Shown one piece after another: positions 24,415 to 36,533 of a stretch of 64,000 nt of DNA (its first letter is position 1; each line of letters begins with the position of its first letter). This stretch comes from Polytrichum commune. Its lineage: Eukaryota; Streptophyta; Polytrichopsida; Polytrichales; Polytrichaceae. The notes beneath the pieces were generated by a model. It did not search any database. It was given only the letters and a program-made list of their open reading frames with translations, and had not been told where the DNA came from. Both the position numbers and the translations under genes were made by a program. The DNA is taken from assembly GCA_950295325.1 (NCBI GenBank), contig OX485803.1, positions 68,091,554 through 68,155,553 on the forward strand, written 5' to 3'.

Positions 24415-25354
24415 ATGACTGTACGTGTTCCCAAGGAAACGTTGATCAATACATGGGAGAAACTACTGAACAATGACCGGCTCTCAAAGCCTTCCGAGCT
24501 CTTCAGATGGCTTTTTCCATTCCTGAATCCGCATTTATTGTTTGTGTTTCAAATTCTCAATGGCCGAATCCGTATGATGTTCAAGATGACGATGATGTGG
24601 AACATGTGGTGGTGCTTGGTTCTCACCTACGTATAACCGACTCGTGTGACAACCGAGAGTACTCCCTCATCGTCTCCGTAGTGATTATTATAAAGCACTT
24701 CTCGGCCAGGTGTCGCTTCTAAACTCGTGTGCCTGTGAAAATTCCACTAGCGAAGCTGTTAAGGTTAATTTTATTTATCCGTATGTAATGCTTGCATGAA
24801 AACTGTACTTTGGAAGTGAAATATCATTGTCGCGCGCTAACATGATACAATCGAAAAATTGGTAAGACTTATAGTACAAGTCTAGACGAATTACTAATTT
24901 AATCTGTACTTCCGTCCAGTCCATTCCGATAAAATTAAGTGGTATAATAGATGAACATCGCTCTCCAGCGTTTTCTGCATGTAACTAGATAATTGAAGAT
25001 CGCTGAACATACTCCAGACTTCTGTTTCAGTCTCGAGTGACTAATTTGGCTTCTAGCTCGTCGGAATGGATGACATTCGGTGACCGCTTGCAGTCAGAAG
25101 AAACATCCAAGTTCAAAGAGAATGTGAATGGAAACAATCTTTGTGAAATGCACCTAGTTGTATCAACAATCAAATCAAGTCGATTTACTGCTTCAAAAAA
25201 ATATATCTCGATGAAAGATCCTAAATACAGAAAGGTTCTTGATCTCTTACAAGGTTCTTCACCCAAGAAACAGCCCGGTGCAGGTTGCACCAAAATTGTG
25301 GTGACATTCCTGATCTGCGATTTCTTCTATTCCTTTTGCATCGGCTATATATGA
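24415..25354 (+). CDS. Possible unrecognised gene, exon at 25030-25354 best supported
   Basis: After a good acceptor (CTGTTTCAG at about 25022-25030) comes an open stretch of protein-like composition. Charged segments such as EWMTFGDRLQSEE and MKDPKYRKVLDLLQG look like real coding sequence. It ends at a stop near 25352, or earlier at a donor after GGTGCAG (about 25283). A possible upstream exon lies between 24415 and about 24630, with competing frames starting MTVRVPKE and MAFSIPES, and I could not decide between them. I recognise no family. It lies next to a DMP gene on the opposite strand. Confidence 0.35.
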
Positions 25355-25812
25355 CTCAGATGCTTCCGAATTGAGAGCTGGTAGAACAGCGCTTCTTACG
25401 AGATGAAAGAGGTGCCTTGCCGGTCTTAGAGCTGCCGCTGGAAGCTGCCAACCGTAAATATATGCAAGGTGACTGTAACAAACAAAGTTCAAAAATATGT
25501 CGATACACCTCTTGTTGCAATAGGCGTGACATATTTCTCTGCATGCTAATATAACGATGCACCTTCTCTTGTTGCTACTGTCGTGAAACAGTTGAGGACA
25601 TCTCGCGGAGCCTGTCTCTGACTTGCAGTTAGCCTGAGAGATAATGCGTGGAAATCAAGTCTGTCTAGCATTTGGTTACACTGAATAATGTAGAAATTCT
25701 AAGGCTTCGCACTTCTGGCCCAATGCACAGCTGCGAACTTATCTCCTTTTTGCAAACAAACTCTGATTACATCTTGAAGATTAGAACAGACCATAGTCGT
25801 TGTGAGACTTAT

Positions 25813-26598
25813 TCATGTTGTAGTTACTGAATGGATTTCTACTGCCACCTGGCCCGGCTCTGCATCATGGTCGGGTGCGTCCTTCTTGTTTGGCGCAGTT
25901 TTGTCGACGTCCTTGGTAGTGTTATCAACATCCTTGGAAGACTTGTCAGACGTCTTCGTGTTAGGCAAGGCATACCCAATCCCATGCCTCACTCTTGGCG
26001 AAAACGTGCAGAAGAAGCCTACTACCAGTGCCACCAGCAATGGCAGCGTCTTGAGCAGCGAATCGGAAATATGAGGGTAGAAGCACGTTGATACAGGCGT
26101 TGTGAACATCGTTAAGGTCAGAAATGAAATAACAGACAACGTGGCATTGAGGAAATCGTGCATATTGGGTCTAAATCTATCCTGGTTGACGAAGGAGGAT
26201 CCTGAAGGGATACCACTACATTGGAAGCAGGTACAAGTGCTAGGATGTGTTTTGATATTAACGTTGGGATCTATCGACTCTGTTTTCGTTTTCTCCAGTT
26301 TCTTGGCGTCTTCAATCGTCACAGTATTGTCAGTCCTCTCAAACCCTGCGACCCACAGTCCCATGCTAGTAACAACCCCGGTGTACACGCGACCGTTGGG
26401 AGCCTCATAGCTATCAGTGTAGGAGGTTGCGATACATCCGGCAGCGAGCAGTACCAATGTGGCGACTGTCAATGCCTTTTCTGTCGCACCGCAGTTTCCA
26501 TTGTTCGTCGCTAAGGGCGCAATGACCTGGAAGGTGAGGAACGTTCCCGTGGGAAGGAGGTTGGATAGCTTGGAAGTTATGTCAACCGTAGTCGGCAT
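25813..26598 (-). CDS. DUF679 membrane protein (DMP), copy 1
   Basis: Intronless frame of 261 codons. The N-terminal signature LLPTGTFLTFQVIAPLATNN followed by GNC is characteristic of the plant DMP (DUF679) family. These are small four-helix membrane proteins of the endomembrane system, and some members act in gamete fusion or senescence. Predicted membrane segments lie near residues 15-33, 44-62, 152-170 and 184-202. The second and third are separated by a long soluble loop with two CxC/C-type cysteines (STCTCFQC). The conserved TTPVSTCFYPH lies at the end of segment 3. The tail (about residues 205-261) is Asp/Lys/Thr-rich with a KDVD repeat. The related gene at 57054 lacks this tail. The start is the first ATG of the frame and fits the family length. 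Confidence 0.93.
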   Translation of the reverse strand: MPTTVDITSKLSNLLPTGTFLTFQVIAPLATNNGNCGATEKALTVATLVLLAAGCIATSYTDSYEAPNGRVYTGVVTSMGLWVAGFERTDNTVTIEDAKKLEKTKTESIDPNVNIKTHPSTCTCFQCSGIPSGSSFVNQDRFRPNMHDFLNATLSVISFLTLTMFTTPVSTCFYPHISDSLLKTLPLLVALVVGFFCTFSPRVRHGIGYALPNTKTSDKSSKDVDNTTKDVDKTAPNKKDAPDHDAEPGQVAVEIHSVTTT

Positions 26599-26894
26599 GA
26601 TTTTTCCGGTGAGTAGCTTTCTCAGGCTGCGGATGAAACGCCTAAGAAGAGTATTCGACGCAATGTTTGCAAAACTTGAGTTTCTTTCGAGGATCTATCT
26701 TTAGAGAGACAGTAACTTCAAAAGAGCTTCGGGTATCTGAGATTCAGAGGAATACACTTGTCACCACTCTTCTTTGCCTTCAGCTGCTCAGTGAACCACT
26801 CGCCTTCTCTATAATTACAGCACACCAAATCTACCGCCACTTCGATTAAGGTCTGCTCCTCCTAGGTCGTGCCCCTCTTCACTTCAACAAATTA

Positions 26895-26990
26895 CTTTGC
26901 TCAACTGATATAGATTCTACCTCCAAGAAGCTAATAAGAGATCAATACAAGAAGCTTATACAAGATCCTATATAAGAAACCTATACAAGA
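26895..26990. repeat. Short imperfect repeats (TATACAAGA) upstream of DMP copy 1
   Basis: Units of about 15-20 bp (AAGAAGCTTATACAAGATCC, AACCTATACAAGATTC) recur three to four times. They lie 300-400 bp upstream of the DMP start on that gene's 5' side. Confidence 0.5.
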
Positions 26991-27105
26991 TTCTATACAT
27001 GAAACACTGCACCAGATTCTCTCTAATTAACTTACGTCCTGCTCCTTCAAACTCTTGACGCAGCGAAATAGCTAGTCTCAGGCCTCCTTCCTTCTCTCAG
27101 ACGCT

Positions 27106-28451
27106 ATGTCGTTCAAGCGCACTAGAATGCAAACTTTGCAGAATGACGTCGCATACCTCTGGTACGTATCTATGTGTGTTATCCACAAGCTGCCAGTACT
27201 ATATATGGAGCCTTGATTCCGAGCACTTTTAAGTAGAGTCCTGTGTATCCCGTGTCATACAATGAAATGCCTTGTGCAGCACATGCATAATTTCTCTGTC
27301 CTGTGCTCCTGGATCGACGGTCGCAGGTAGCGACCGCGAACTAGAGCAAGAACGATTGCGGCAGCTTGTAGGTCCGGTCGACATGCAAGCACATGGAGGA
27401 GAACCCCGGCCACAGGAATTAAATGATACTTGGTTCCTAATCAACCATCGATATTGCGAAGGATCAGTGTAAGTCGCACCTCGTGGGAGAGCAAGCCGAG
27501 AGGCACGCCGCAAGTTCGACCTGGCGAGCAATCGGTATCCGACAGCACCGCCTACTAGCTAGTTGACATCCCGATTCCTATATTTTCAACAGCGGCTTGA
27601 TTCTGTTGCCCTCGACGAAAACTTTTCCGAAAGCCTACTCTAATCTGGCCACGTCTGATGAGTACGTGGTTCGCAAGGAACAACAGTGTGAATTTCGGTT
27701 GCTGCCGGTCCTTCATAAACCGCCACTTCTGACAGGATGCAGGTTGCAGACACGGTGCTTTTCCACATATCCATCCTTTTCGCATGATTATTGTCCGTAG
27801 ACGGAGATTGTTACCCCGACTTTACAGAGATTTCTTTCATTGACTATAGTAATCCAGTCACGATTTGGACGAAATAAAGTTACGAACACGTCATTTGTGT
27901 TTATTGAGTTGAAACTTAACACACTTACCGCACAGAGTTCCAACGAAATACAACCTGGTGTGTTTATGTTGCAGTTGGTGGCGCTCCTTCATGGAACCAA
28001 CACTTCAGAAGGTTTGACATACAATTCACCTCCTATTCTAAGAGTGTTTGAATTCAAAAGCACTTCGATTCGTATATAATCAAGTCTTCAGCCTGGAAAG
28101 GGCTTCATACTTTATTCGAGATTTTCGCAGCAACAAAATCGTAACAATGGCGATGGTTAAAAGTTAAAGCTAATCTAAGCATATTGCCACAGTCAAAGAA
28201 GTGCCGGATTGACAAGGAACTGGATGACAGATTCACCTTTCAAGACCTACATGCATACGTGGTAGAGGCTACTTTGATCGACACTTCAGAGTCCAAACAG
28301 GTGAGAAACAATTGCCATCCTTTTCCACATGCTTTCTTTTCGCTAGAGTAGGAAACAAAGGGATGGTTACCAAGCCATCCTCGTGCCAATCACCCGACAT
28401 GTCAACCATCCACATGATGTTTTCTACTTCGAATTTGTTGACATGCAATGA
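27106..28451 (+). CDS. Six-exon gene of unknown family
   Basis: Proposed exons are 27106-27161, 27280-27468, 27593-27742, 27975-28011, 28193-28300 and 28347-28451. Every border is GT-AG, the phases join, and the last exon stops at TGA, giving about 214 residues. The middle has an acidic/basic helix-like stretch (DRELEQERLRQLVG) and hydrophobic beta-like runs (EGSVGLILLPST, CEFRLLPVLHKPPLL). The C-terminal third is soluble and rich in charged and aromatic residues (RFTFQDLHAYVVEATLIDTS, DVFYFEFVDMQ). No signal peptide, membrane segment or known motif was recognised. The start ATG and exon 1 are the weakest part. It is divergently oriented to DMP copy 1, with about 500 bp between the two starts. 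Confidence 0.55.
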
Positions 28452-28732
28452 ACATATCAAGCTCTAATTTCATCTTGTATAGTTTGGATTATGATATTAA
28501 AGATTACATGGTATTATTGTGGGCACTTCCAACTCAACAAAACATATACAACCAGTCATTCGATGGGTTTAAGGATCGTCTCGTTCAATTAAGAATTTCA
28601 AATTACAAAGACGTACTCATTTTAGGTTTCATTATCAAAGTTGGGATGCAATTGTGACTTTCTAAGAGAGAGAAAAGCAACGATCCTCTTTCTTCTTCGA
28701 GAATCAATAAGTGACCACTTATTCCCTCTTGG
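28452..28732. other. 3' flank of the unknown gene
   Basis: No feature recognised before the 180-bp repeats. Confidence 0.4.
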
Positions 28733-29272
28733 TTACATTAAGTATGGGACCTAAAATAATTAAAATAAATTGAGCTAATATAGTCGGATCTCATTGTACT
28801 TTTGATGCCCGTCCTTAGCTACACAAGTAGTGCCATGTTATACTACTCTAATATGCTAGTTGTCTAATTAAAAACATTGAAAGTGGACACAAGGTCCACA
28901 TACCTTACGACATTACATTAAGTATGGAACCTAAAATAATTAAAATAAATTGAGCTAATGTAGTCGGATCTCATTGTACTTTTGATGCCCGTCCTTAGCC
29001 ACACAAGTAGTGCCATGTTATACTACTCTAATATGCTAGTTGTCTAATTAAAAACATTGAAAGTGGACACAAGGTCCACATACCTTACGACATTACATTA
29101 AGTATGGAACCTAAAATAATTAAAATAAATTGAGCTAATATAGTCGGATCTCATTGTACTTTTGATGCCCGTCCTTAGCCACACAAGTAGTGCCATGTTA
29201 TACTACTCTAATATGCTAGTTGTCTAATTAAAAACATTGAAAGTGGACACAAGGTCCACATACCTTACGACA
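28733..29272. repeat. Three head-to-tail 180-bp units
   Basis: The period is exactly 180 bp (AGTATGG.AC recurs at 28741, 28921 and 29101). By eye the units differ at only about three positions. Such close identity suggests recent triplication, or a piece of a satellite with nucleosome-like unit length. A hAT MITE inserted about 5 bp after the third unit. Confidence 0.93.
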
Positions 29273-29276
29273 AGTA

Positions 29277-29502
29277 CAATGATCGGGGAGATTTTTGGGC
29301 ATAATGGGTTGAGATCCTAGTGTTTGCAAGACTAACCGGTTACATGTTGACATCCTCCGGTTTTCCTTTATTAAATTGGGGTATATTCTATAGATTCGTC
29401 TAGAATGATCGGTAATTTTCCTGCAGACTTGAACTTCAACCAGTTATTTCTCAAACTCAACCGGTTCATTTGTAACTAACTGCTGGTTCTCCCCGATCAT
29501 TG
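29277..29502. mobile_element. hAT-like MITE, family CAATGATCGGGGAGA, copy 2
   Basis: 226 bp with perfect termini CAATGATCGGGGAGA and TCTCCCCGATCATTG-type. The exact 8-bp duplication GACAAGTA lies on both sides (29269-29276 and 29503-29510). It is the best-preserved copy in the window. Confidence 0.9.
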
Positions 29503-29741
29503 GACAAGTACACTTTGAGAATGAAAACTTCTAAGTATTTAAAATTGGATCGAAGTTGATGAGTTGATAAGTGGATGAGTCAATACTTTAATATATAATT
29601 TAATTATCTAAATTACACTGTGATAAAGAGTGAATTATAAGGCCTTAGAGTACCCCACTGCTACTGCCACATAATTTTCACTTTCTCAAGTTTATTACTA
29701 GGTAATAGCTAATTCTATAACAAAACACCACATTAAAAATA

Positions 29742-29907
29742 GGACAGTAATTGCAACATTGTGATTGTATAATGCCCACAAAATTTCACAAGGAATGACA
29801 AATAATGTTACGTTTACAATTAGTGTTCGTGACACTACATGAGCGGTTAAATTACAATTAGTGTTGAGCAAGACAAATAGAATTGATGACACTAGATACA
29901 ATATTAA
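29742..29907. mobile_element. Fragment of the AAATATGATATTTAGTGTCA MITE family
   Basis: Matches the right half of 8271-8629 (AGTAATTGCAACA, GACAAATAATGTTRSGTT, TTGAGCAAGACAA). The left half is missing. Confidence 0.6.
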
Positions 29908-29950
29908 GGGCAGTATGTTGAACCTTGATGCTCTGGAGTCTGTCGACTTA

Positions 29951-30450
29951 GGGCCACTTCACACACGAGACTGAGAGCCCGTGACCATTACACTTCTAAG
30001 CACTCTCATTGGTGGAAGAGGTGGAGCTGGTCCAAGTTCGCTTCACACTACGCTTGAGGGACCAACAGAGTATGTGAATGCAAGATGGATGTAAAGTCCA
30101 CATGGATTCCTACGTGGCATCAAATGGATCATGATTCATGGTCACTTGGATTATTTTCAAAAACCACCTCTTAGAGGTAGGCCTAACACAAAACCAGGAG
30201 ACCATGGCACTCCGAACGCTCGCAACCATTGATTTATTCTATTTTATCATGTGTGAGGACCCGCATGAGTAGACCTTTATTGCAATAACATTTCATTGGG
30301 GGCCTGGTCACATATGACTTCACACTACACTTGAGGGTCCGTGACCACACTACATGAGTTTGGAGATGTGTTGGGACGGCCTTTGGACACTTTCTTTTGG
30401 GCTTTCACAATTTCATGGTCACGGCTCTTGGCTCATGTGTGAAGGGGCCC
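29951..30450 (+). mobile_element. PIF/Harbinger-like MITE, family GGGCCACTTCACAC, copy C
   Basis: 500 bp, complete. It begins GGGCCACTTCACACACGAG and ends TGTGTGAAGGGGCCC, with a TTA duplication on each side (29948-29950, 30451-30453). The 3-bp TTA/TAA target is typical of PIF/Harbinger (Tourist) elements. Confidence 0.85.
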
Positions 30451-30723
30451 TTAACATCAAATGTGGAGGTTTAATTAAGATGATGAATTCTTTGACAGGT
30501 GATGAGGCCCAAACCATATATATAGCTATATAGCTATATATGTATGGTAAGTCCAGCCTTTACCATGGCCTCAGGGCCACTAGGTAATAATAAGCTCAAA
30601 ATCAATTATTGCTGAACCAGAATAGTACAACTGTTCATGAAGTCATAAATAATCATGTACTAAAATAACAGTGGCAATTACAATTAACTTACAGTACTGA
30701 AATTTATTGGGATCACTGTACAC

Positions 30724-30863
30724 GGTTTACCATTTGGAGTTTCATGTTAAATTTTTTAACTGATTATATCATTTTAAAAAACTTAGATAACATATCTTAC
30801 TTGGCAATATATGATATTCTTGGTAAATTTTTTATAAAAATGTGTAATTCCAAATGGTAAACC
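30724..30863. repeat. 140-bp palindromic element
   Basis: Ends GGTTTACCATTTGGAG and AATTCCAAATGGTAAACC are inverted copies around an AT-rich centre. It is probably a very small MITE. No clear duplication was seen. Confidence 0.6.
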
Positions 30864-30916
30864 ACAGTAGCCTATCAGTGTAAAAGGAGTGCTTCCATGG
30901 AGTAGGGTATTGTTTA

Positions 30917-31242
30917 GGGCCACTTTACACTATGGTTGTCCAAGTCAAGAGGTCGTGGGATTGAATGGCCAAACTTTGTTGAGAGTTCAAAGAAATGGGC
31001 TGCAAATAGCCAATAAAATATAGGAATTGGAGCCTTCAACCGGGCATAATGTGTAGTCTCCAAAGGCCAAGCCCAAAGTTCAAACCTTTGGCCATGAACT
31101 CCCACGGCCTCTCGACTTGGACGGCCATAGTGTGAAACGTCCAAAGGCCAAGCCCAAAGTCCAAAGGACGAAAGAGCACCCCACTTTATTCCTTGCCCAA
31201 AACAACGACCTCTCGACCTTCAGCCATAGTGTGAAGCAGCCC
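30917..31242. mobile_element. PIF/Harbinger-like MITE, family GGGCCACTTTACAC
   Basis: 326 bp with TIR GGGCCACTTTACACTATGG against CCATAGTGTGAAGCAGCCC, flanked by TTA on both sides. The terminal GGGCCACTT.ACAC is shared with the 500-bp family, but the interior differs. The interior has further inverted copies of CCTCTCGACTTGGACGGCC. A lone matching end (GGACCACTTTACACGTG) lies near 33459. Confidence 0.8.
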
Positions 31243-34080
31243 TTAGCATCATTCAAGGCAACAAACATCCACTCGTATTCATGCCTTATGCTTGACATGT
31301 TATTGAGATTCTCTTGTGACAGGTTTACTAAGAGCACTTGTGGTGGTGTTTCTTAAAATGGGTCACGAGGGTGCAAGAGCATGGAAACTTAAATTGAGCG
31401 ATCGTATTGGTTGGGAGCAAAATTTTGGACCCAAGAGTTTATACCATGGTACAAGTCAAAGTATGCAAAATTGAAGTGGCACTAATGTGGTATCACTTGG
31501 CTGGACCCAACTCAAGTAAAAAAATACTTCACCCAATTTAAGGAACCATATTTTGAACTTGAGTCCAATCTTGAGACCAACAACAACATCCATGAAGGCC
31601 CAATGTTTTAGAGCCCAAGTTCCTTGGGCCTAGATCCTAATGTAAACTCACCCTTATCATTGACTTAGTGGTTATGAGGCTCTTGGTTGTTTTAGGCGTG
31701 AGGTTACTAAATTGGTTACGTTAGGCCAAATATGTGGCTATGTGGTTGCTCTTGGTAAGGTCCAGTCACCTTTGAGCATGGCTCTTCCTTGTAGACATTT
31801 CGTTGTCAAGTTGTTTGTAATTGCATTTCATAATGCAATGGAAAGATAAAAAACCTAGCAAGAAGTTAAAGTCTCAATGTATCTCATGTTAGTTGTGATG
31901 GCATATGTACATGCATAGTTTAGACAGGGTATGAAACTCCCTCTTCAAGGAGAGCACATTGGCCAATGAAATGAAATTTGTTTTTAAAGTTTAGAAAGTG
32001 AGAAGACTAATGAGACTGAAAGTACATCAAGATGGTTCCAAACAAGCTAATTCCCTAAAAATATCCAATATGATTCCTTCAATCAACAAGTGAAGAAAAT
32101 TAACGACCATTTTCTATGAATACGATTAGTGTGGATCACCCTACTCATCATCAATCACAACAATGAGTACTAGACTAAATAACCTAGGTTACAATGTTTT
32201 TCCAAGTAACTCCTTTTCTTGATAATCATTATTATAGCAAGCCTGCATGGTTTAGCATGAACGTAAAAGAATGCGGATTAGTTTATTGCAACACTTGACA
32301 TAGACAAAAAACATGTCCACTATCCAAAACTATTTTTGGAGCAATTAATGATGGAGTGTTTTTCGCACATGAAGGAATGGTGTCGGTGGCAACTAAGCTT
32401 GCAACTTGTGCATGGATATTCCAACTTCTGAAGGCTCATTTTGTTCATGAAAAGCGCCGAGTGGGATACTCTAAACATCCTTGGAATCTGAAGTGAATAT
32501 TGGAAATGAACTCAATAGTTGATATCTTTAGATCTTAGCTAAATTTATGAAGTTTAACTTGAATACGTAAAATGTGCCATGATAGAGATAGTGCCATCAC
32601 ATGAGAAGCATCTACTGCATTTTTTTAGCCATGAACTAATAGATACGTGATATAATAATAATAAAAACAACATATGTGAAAGGCACCCACAAACAATCTT
32701 AATATTGTATAGATCATGTGCATAACATTATTCATATTTATAACAATATTCTGTGGGATTAATAGTGTTTCACTGAATATTCTTCACATTTAGTATGAAT
32801 ATGAGGATTATTTTATGGAATATCGTCAGTCCCATATAACATTGTTATGGATCTGAATAATGTTATGTGCTACATACATGTAATATATAAGGTAAACATA
32901 CCCATTTTCCGATAATGTAAGTAATTTCGCAAAAAAGTGGTACACATGTGATAATGGAGTGATTTCTAAAGGCCTAGAAATTGATATCATAACATTGCAC
33001 CAATCCCTGCACAGGGATTCCCACACAATTTATTTTGAAGCAATGGAATTACAATTTAAATCCAAAGATAGAATTCCCTCCCAACTCATATTCACAACAT
33101 AGGTTGACCTATTTTTGATAACTGGTATGTGAATATTTGAGTGCAGCCAATCCCTTGTCAAGGAACCCAAATCCATGCCCGTTTAACTTACTTTTCCCAT
33201 CACATCAAACTCCTCAACAATCAATATAACTCCCTCTTTCACATGGTCATTACTTATTTCCAACATTCTAAATTAGAGAATGACAGCTACATGTGTGAAA
33301 ATTGAATCACGGTTTTAGGGGTATCTATGTAACAAGATTGGGGTGGTTATTGAAAATGGGTATGTCTACAATACTAGGGATATTGAGCTAAGGTAGCCTA
33401 GGCAAACAGTTAACCCAGAAGTAACAAACTATGACTGAGGTACATAGTGTTGGGTTTAGGACCACTTTACACGTGAACCAAAAGAATAGTGCCACTAGAA
33501 ATTGTGAACTAAATCAAACAAAATTATTTAAAACACAATTTCATACATTGGAGCTACATAATCAATTTTGAATCATATTTACAAAATGTCCACCAAAGAT
33601 CAAATTACGAGTAAAACCAGTTGTAAGCATGTCAATGACACACAAAGTCAAGGATGTTGATGTTGTCAATTAAAGATAGGCTTCAACATAAGAGTGAGTG
33701 TTTGTCATCAAGTTATAGTTGTCATAAGGGAACAAATAAATAAAACAAAATGCTAGGGTTCTCAAAACTCTCAATGCAATAAACCCAAAGCTTCAACACC
33801 TCTAGAAAAATGTTGTCGGGGAGGGGGAGGGGTTTAGTCATGTCCATACAAATTCCATGTGAAAATACATCCAAGATGGTATAAATATTATTGCTTATAT
33901 ATATATATATATATACCACATGCAAGGCCACATGTTCCAAAATGAGTGCAAGGATCAATCATAGATATTAAGCTTGTTATTAACATTTAGGTTCATTTTG
34001 ACGAACCCATGGTGACCATTTGGTAAATACTTTTCAAAAAACTTGTACACTTATTTCTCATTTCTACCCATAACAATTAG
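31243..34080. other. AT-rich stretch, no gene recognised
   Basis: About 2.8 kb. It contains an (AT)n run at about 33895-33916 and an orphan MITE end near 33459. No coding or RNA gene was seen on either strand. Confidence 0.4.
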
Positions 34081-34134
34081 TGGTCAACTCTTAGGAAGCA
34101 CGTGAGTCGTGACTTGGCGAATGTATGCTCACAT

Positions 34135-35206
34135 GTGTCTACTTTTCCTTCAAGACCAATGAGGTGCTTTGACCGAACAAAAAGGGGATACGTGAAATAG
34201 GTGGCAAGTAATAATGTTTCGTGTGTGGACTCCTCACTACCAGCATACGATTCACACTACGCAATCGACACGATGCCACTTAGAAATTATACATTACTCT
34301 CCTTTCAAAGAAAAAGGCTACCGTAACATTATCCAACTGAGTATGGAGGGTGGGTGGGGTGAGGAATGAGTCAAATACTATACAGGAACTATACCATGGT
34401 TATTCTCTTACCAACATTCCTATGTGCGATTCAGCTTGATAAACTCAGGTGAAACACTATCTCTGGAAATGATTAGAATGGAACCGTTGATAGCAGCTAA
34501 ATGATGTTACGGATTAACATAGTACTCTAGTGATTTACAACTGCTTGTTGGGAAAGTTCATAATACATAGCGTGATCGCTCCCCATAAATAAATGGAGAA
34601 TCCTGGAATTAAAGAAGGTTGCGCTCATCGTTTGATACCTAGTCACACGGAACACAAGCCAACAAGTTATGTAATTTTAGGAACCCGCATCACTGAAAGA
34701 AACATGTAAACCTGCCACTATGGTAGATTCATAAAATTTCTAGTGATGCACGACAAAGTTCTTGGTGACATGATTGAATTGCCTAGGACACATATGCTTG
34801 TAGTGTGGGTGTTGTAATTTTAAATCACCAATGATATGAAGGATAATTTCAAATGCCGATTGCATCTTATGACCCATCATTTATATAGGTCCAAGATACC
34901 TTGATATGCATAGGTGTAGAACTTTCCAATTGTTTGATTTTATACCATGGATTCAATGCCTTGGATGAAACGCAAGAAGCTTCCCACTAAAATGTGTAAG
35001 ATGGAAAATAAGTATTCGGATGGATATTGTGGACCACAACAATTTAACTTACAGTGGATAGAAAGGTGATGGAAAGTAAGTGTGTTCACATACCTCCATT
35101 TTCCTTCAAGACAAATGAGATGCTTTGACCAAACAAAAGAGGATACGTGAGATACGTATGTGGCAAGTAAATATAAAACTTTCGTGTGTGGACTCTTCAC
35201 TACCAG
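34135..35206. repeat. Pair of direct repeats of about 110 bp
   Basis: 34135-34245 and 35088-35206 share CTTTTCCTTCAAGACCAATG, GATGCTTTGACCRAACAAAA, GATACGTGARATA and TTCGTGTGTGGACTC, with small indels. They could be LTR-like or paralogous transposon pieces about 950 bp apart. The sequence between them shows no coding. Confidence 0.55.
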
Positions 35207-35249
35207 CACCGTGTCATTGAGTGTTGTGAACGCTTTCCGTGTGGTCACA

Positions 35250-35831
35250 TATTAGGAAGAACTCTGGGGAAACTCCATTGGGGGTTTAGGGAATCCTCTG
35301 GGAACCTTCAGAATCTCATACAAAGTTCTCTCATACGATGGGATGAGCAATCAACCCTTTCATCTTGCAAACAATGGATTTTCATCCGCCAAAATTCCAT
35401 TTGTCGGGAGTATTTTTTGGGGGGCTGCCCAAGCAGTTTCATAGACCGTAGGATGAGGCTTTGTGAATGGATGGCATGGATGTGGTCTGCCCACGACCAC
35501 ACACCCTCCGTTTCATAATGTCTCAGTGACATGGCTACCAACATTGATGTCACACGCAATAATGGCAATATTAACAATAAAGACAACATCGAGTCCTAGT
35601 TCGACATGAATTTAAAGATATTATATGCAAATGTACTGTACCGTTCATGCTATTCAATGTCACATGTGTAATAGTGTCACTTATCCTATATAACCAACTT
35701 TTAAAATAAGCTCCAACATATCACATGCTCAAAAGCTCGTAATAGAAGGGTCACTCAAAGAAGGATCGAACCCACGGTTTCCTCCTTCTTTAAGGGACTT
35801 TAGGCTTATGGGAAAGCAATGAAGAACTTGA
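35250..35831. other. Intergenic stretch, no feature seen
   Basis: Open frames overlap on both strands at 35186-35589, but neither resembles a protein I know. Confidence 0.35.
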
Positions 35832-36066
35832 GAATATGATATTTAGAGTCATGTGGCATTTAATGTCACTATGGTAACTTTTCATATGACAACTCTTATG
35901 AATAAGTGAACAAATACTGTCATGGATGATGGACGAGTTCATCCACTGGCCAAAACCCTGCCTTCTCTTGGCAACAACTTGTGATGAAATACTGTCATGG
36001 TTGATTGAAATTTGGATGGAAAATCACTTGGTAAATGACAATAATTGCAGCACTGTAAACCTATAA
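35832..36066. mobile_element. MITE, family AAATATGATATTTAGTGTCA, copy 3 (3' truncated)
   Basis: The left end (GAATATGATATTTAGAGTCA) and first two thirds match copies 1 and 2. The right end is missing after the ATTGCAGCACTGTAAAC segment. Confidence 0.65.
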
Positions 36067-36533
36067 TCTCCCCATACGAAAAGACAAGCATCCTCCCTTG
36101 GATTGCAACTTAGATTTATAGGGACCCTAGGAAGTTCTATATATATATAAGAAATAAATGGCAACTTTCCACCTACTATATGTAGTAGTATGTTATTGCA
36201 GTATATGCTTGAGACGTGGATATGCAGGGAGAATGCATGTAGGAGGATGAGTGGACTTGCTCTAATTAAGGAAGTCAAAGAATGCCAAATCGTAAAAGAA
36301 AAAGGTATATTTAACTTACATATGTGTTTCAAACTAGAAATTGTGTACCCAACCATTGACTCACAAGCATAATATGAGTATAAGTATTTTATTTATTGTG
36401 GATGCATTGTTTTAGCCGCCAAATCGTGCTACACAACAACGTGTTAAGCATGCAACACATGTTGAGTGTAGAAACCATATTGTTGACAACGTGCTTGCAA
36501 TTTGGGATGCATTATGAGGATAAGGGTGAGTTT

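Noticed and set aside
25802..26704. Plus-strand frames of 80-105 codons
   Set aside because: Antisense shadows of DMP copy 1.
28733..29272. CRISPR-like array
   Set aside because: The units are contiguous 180-bp copies without spacers, in a eukaryotic genome.
34940..35589. Overlapping frames of about 100 codons on both strands
   Set aside because: No motif, composition typical of chance frames, and partly covered by a direct repeat.
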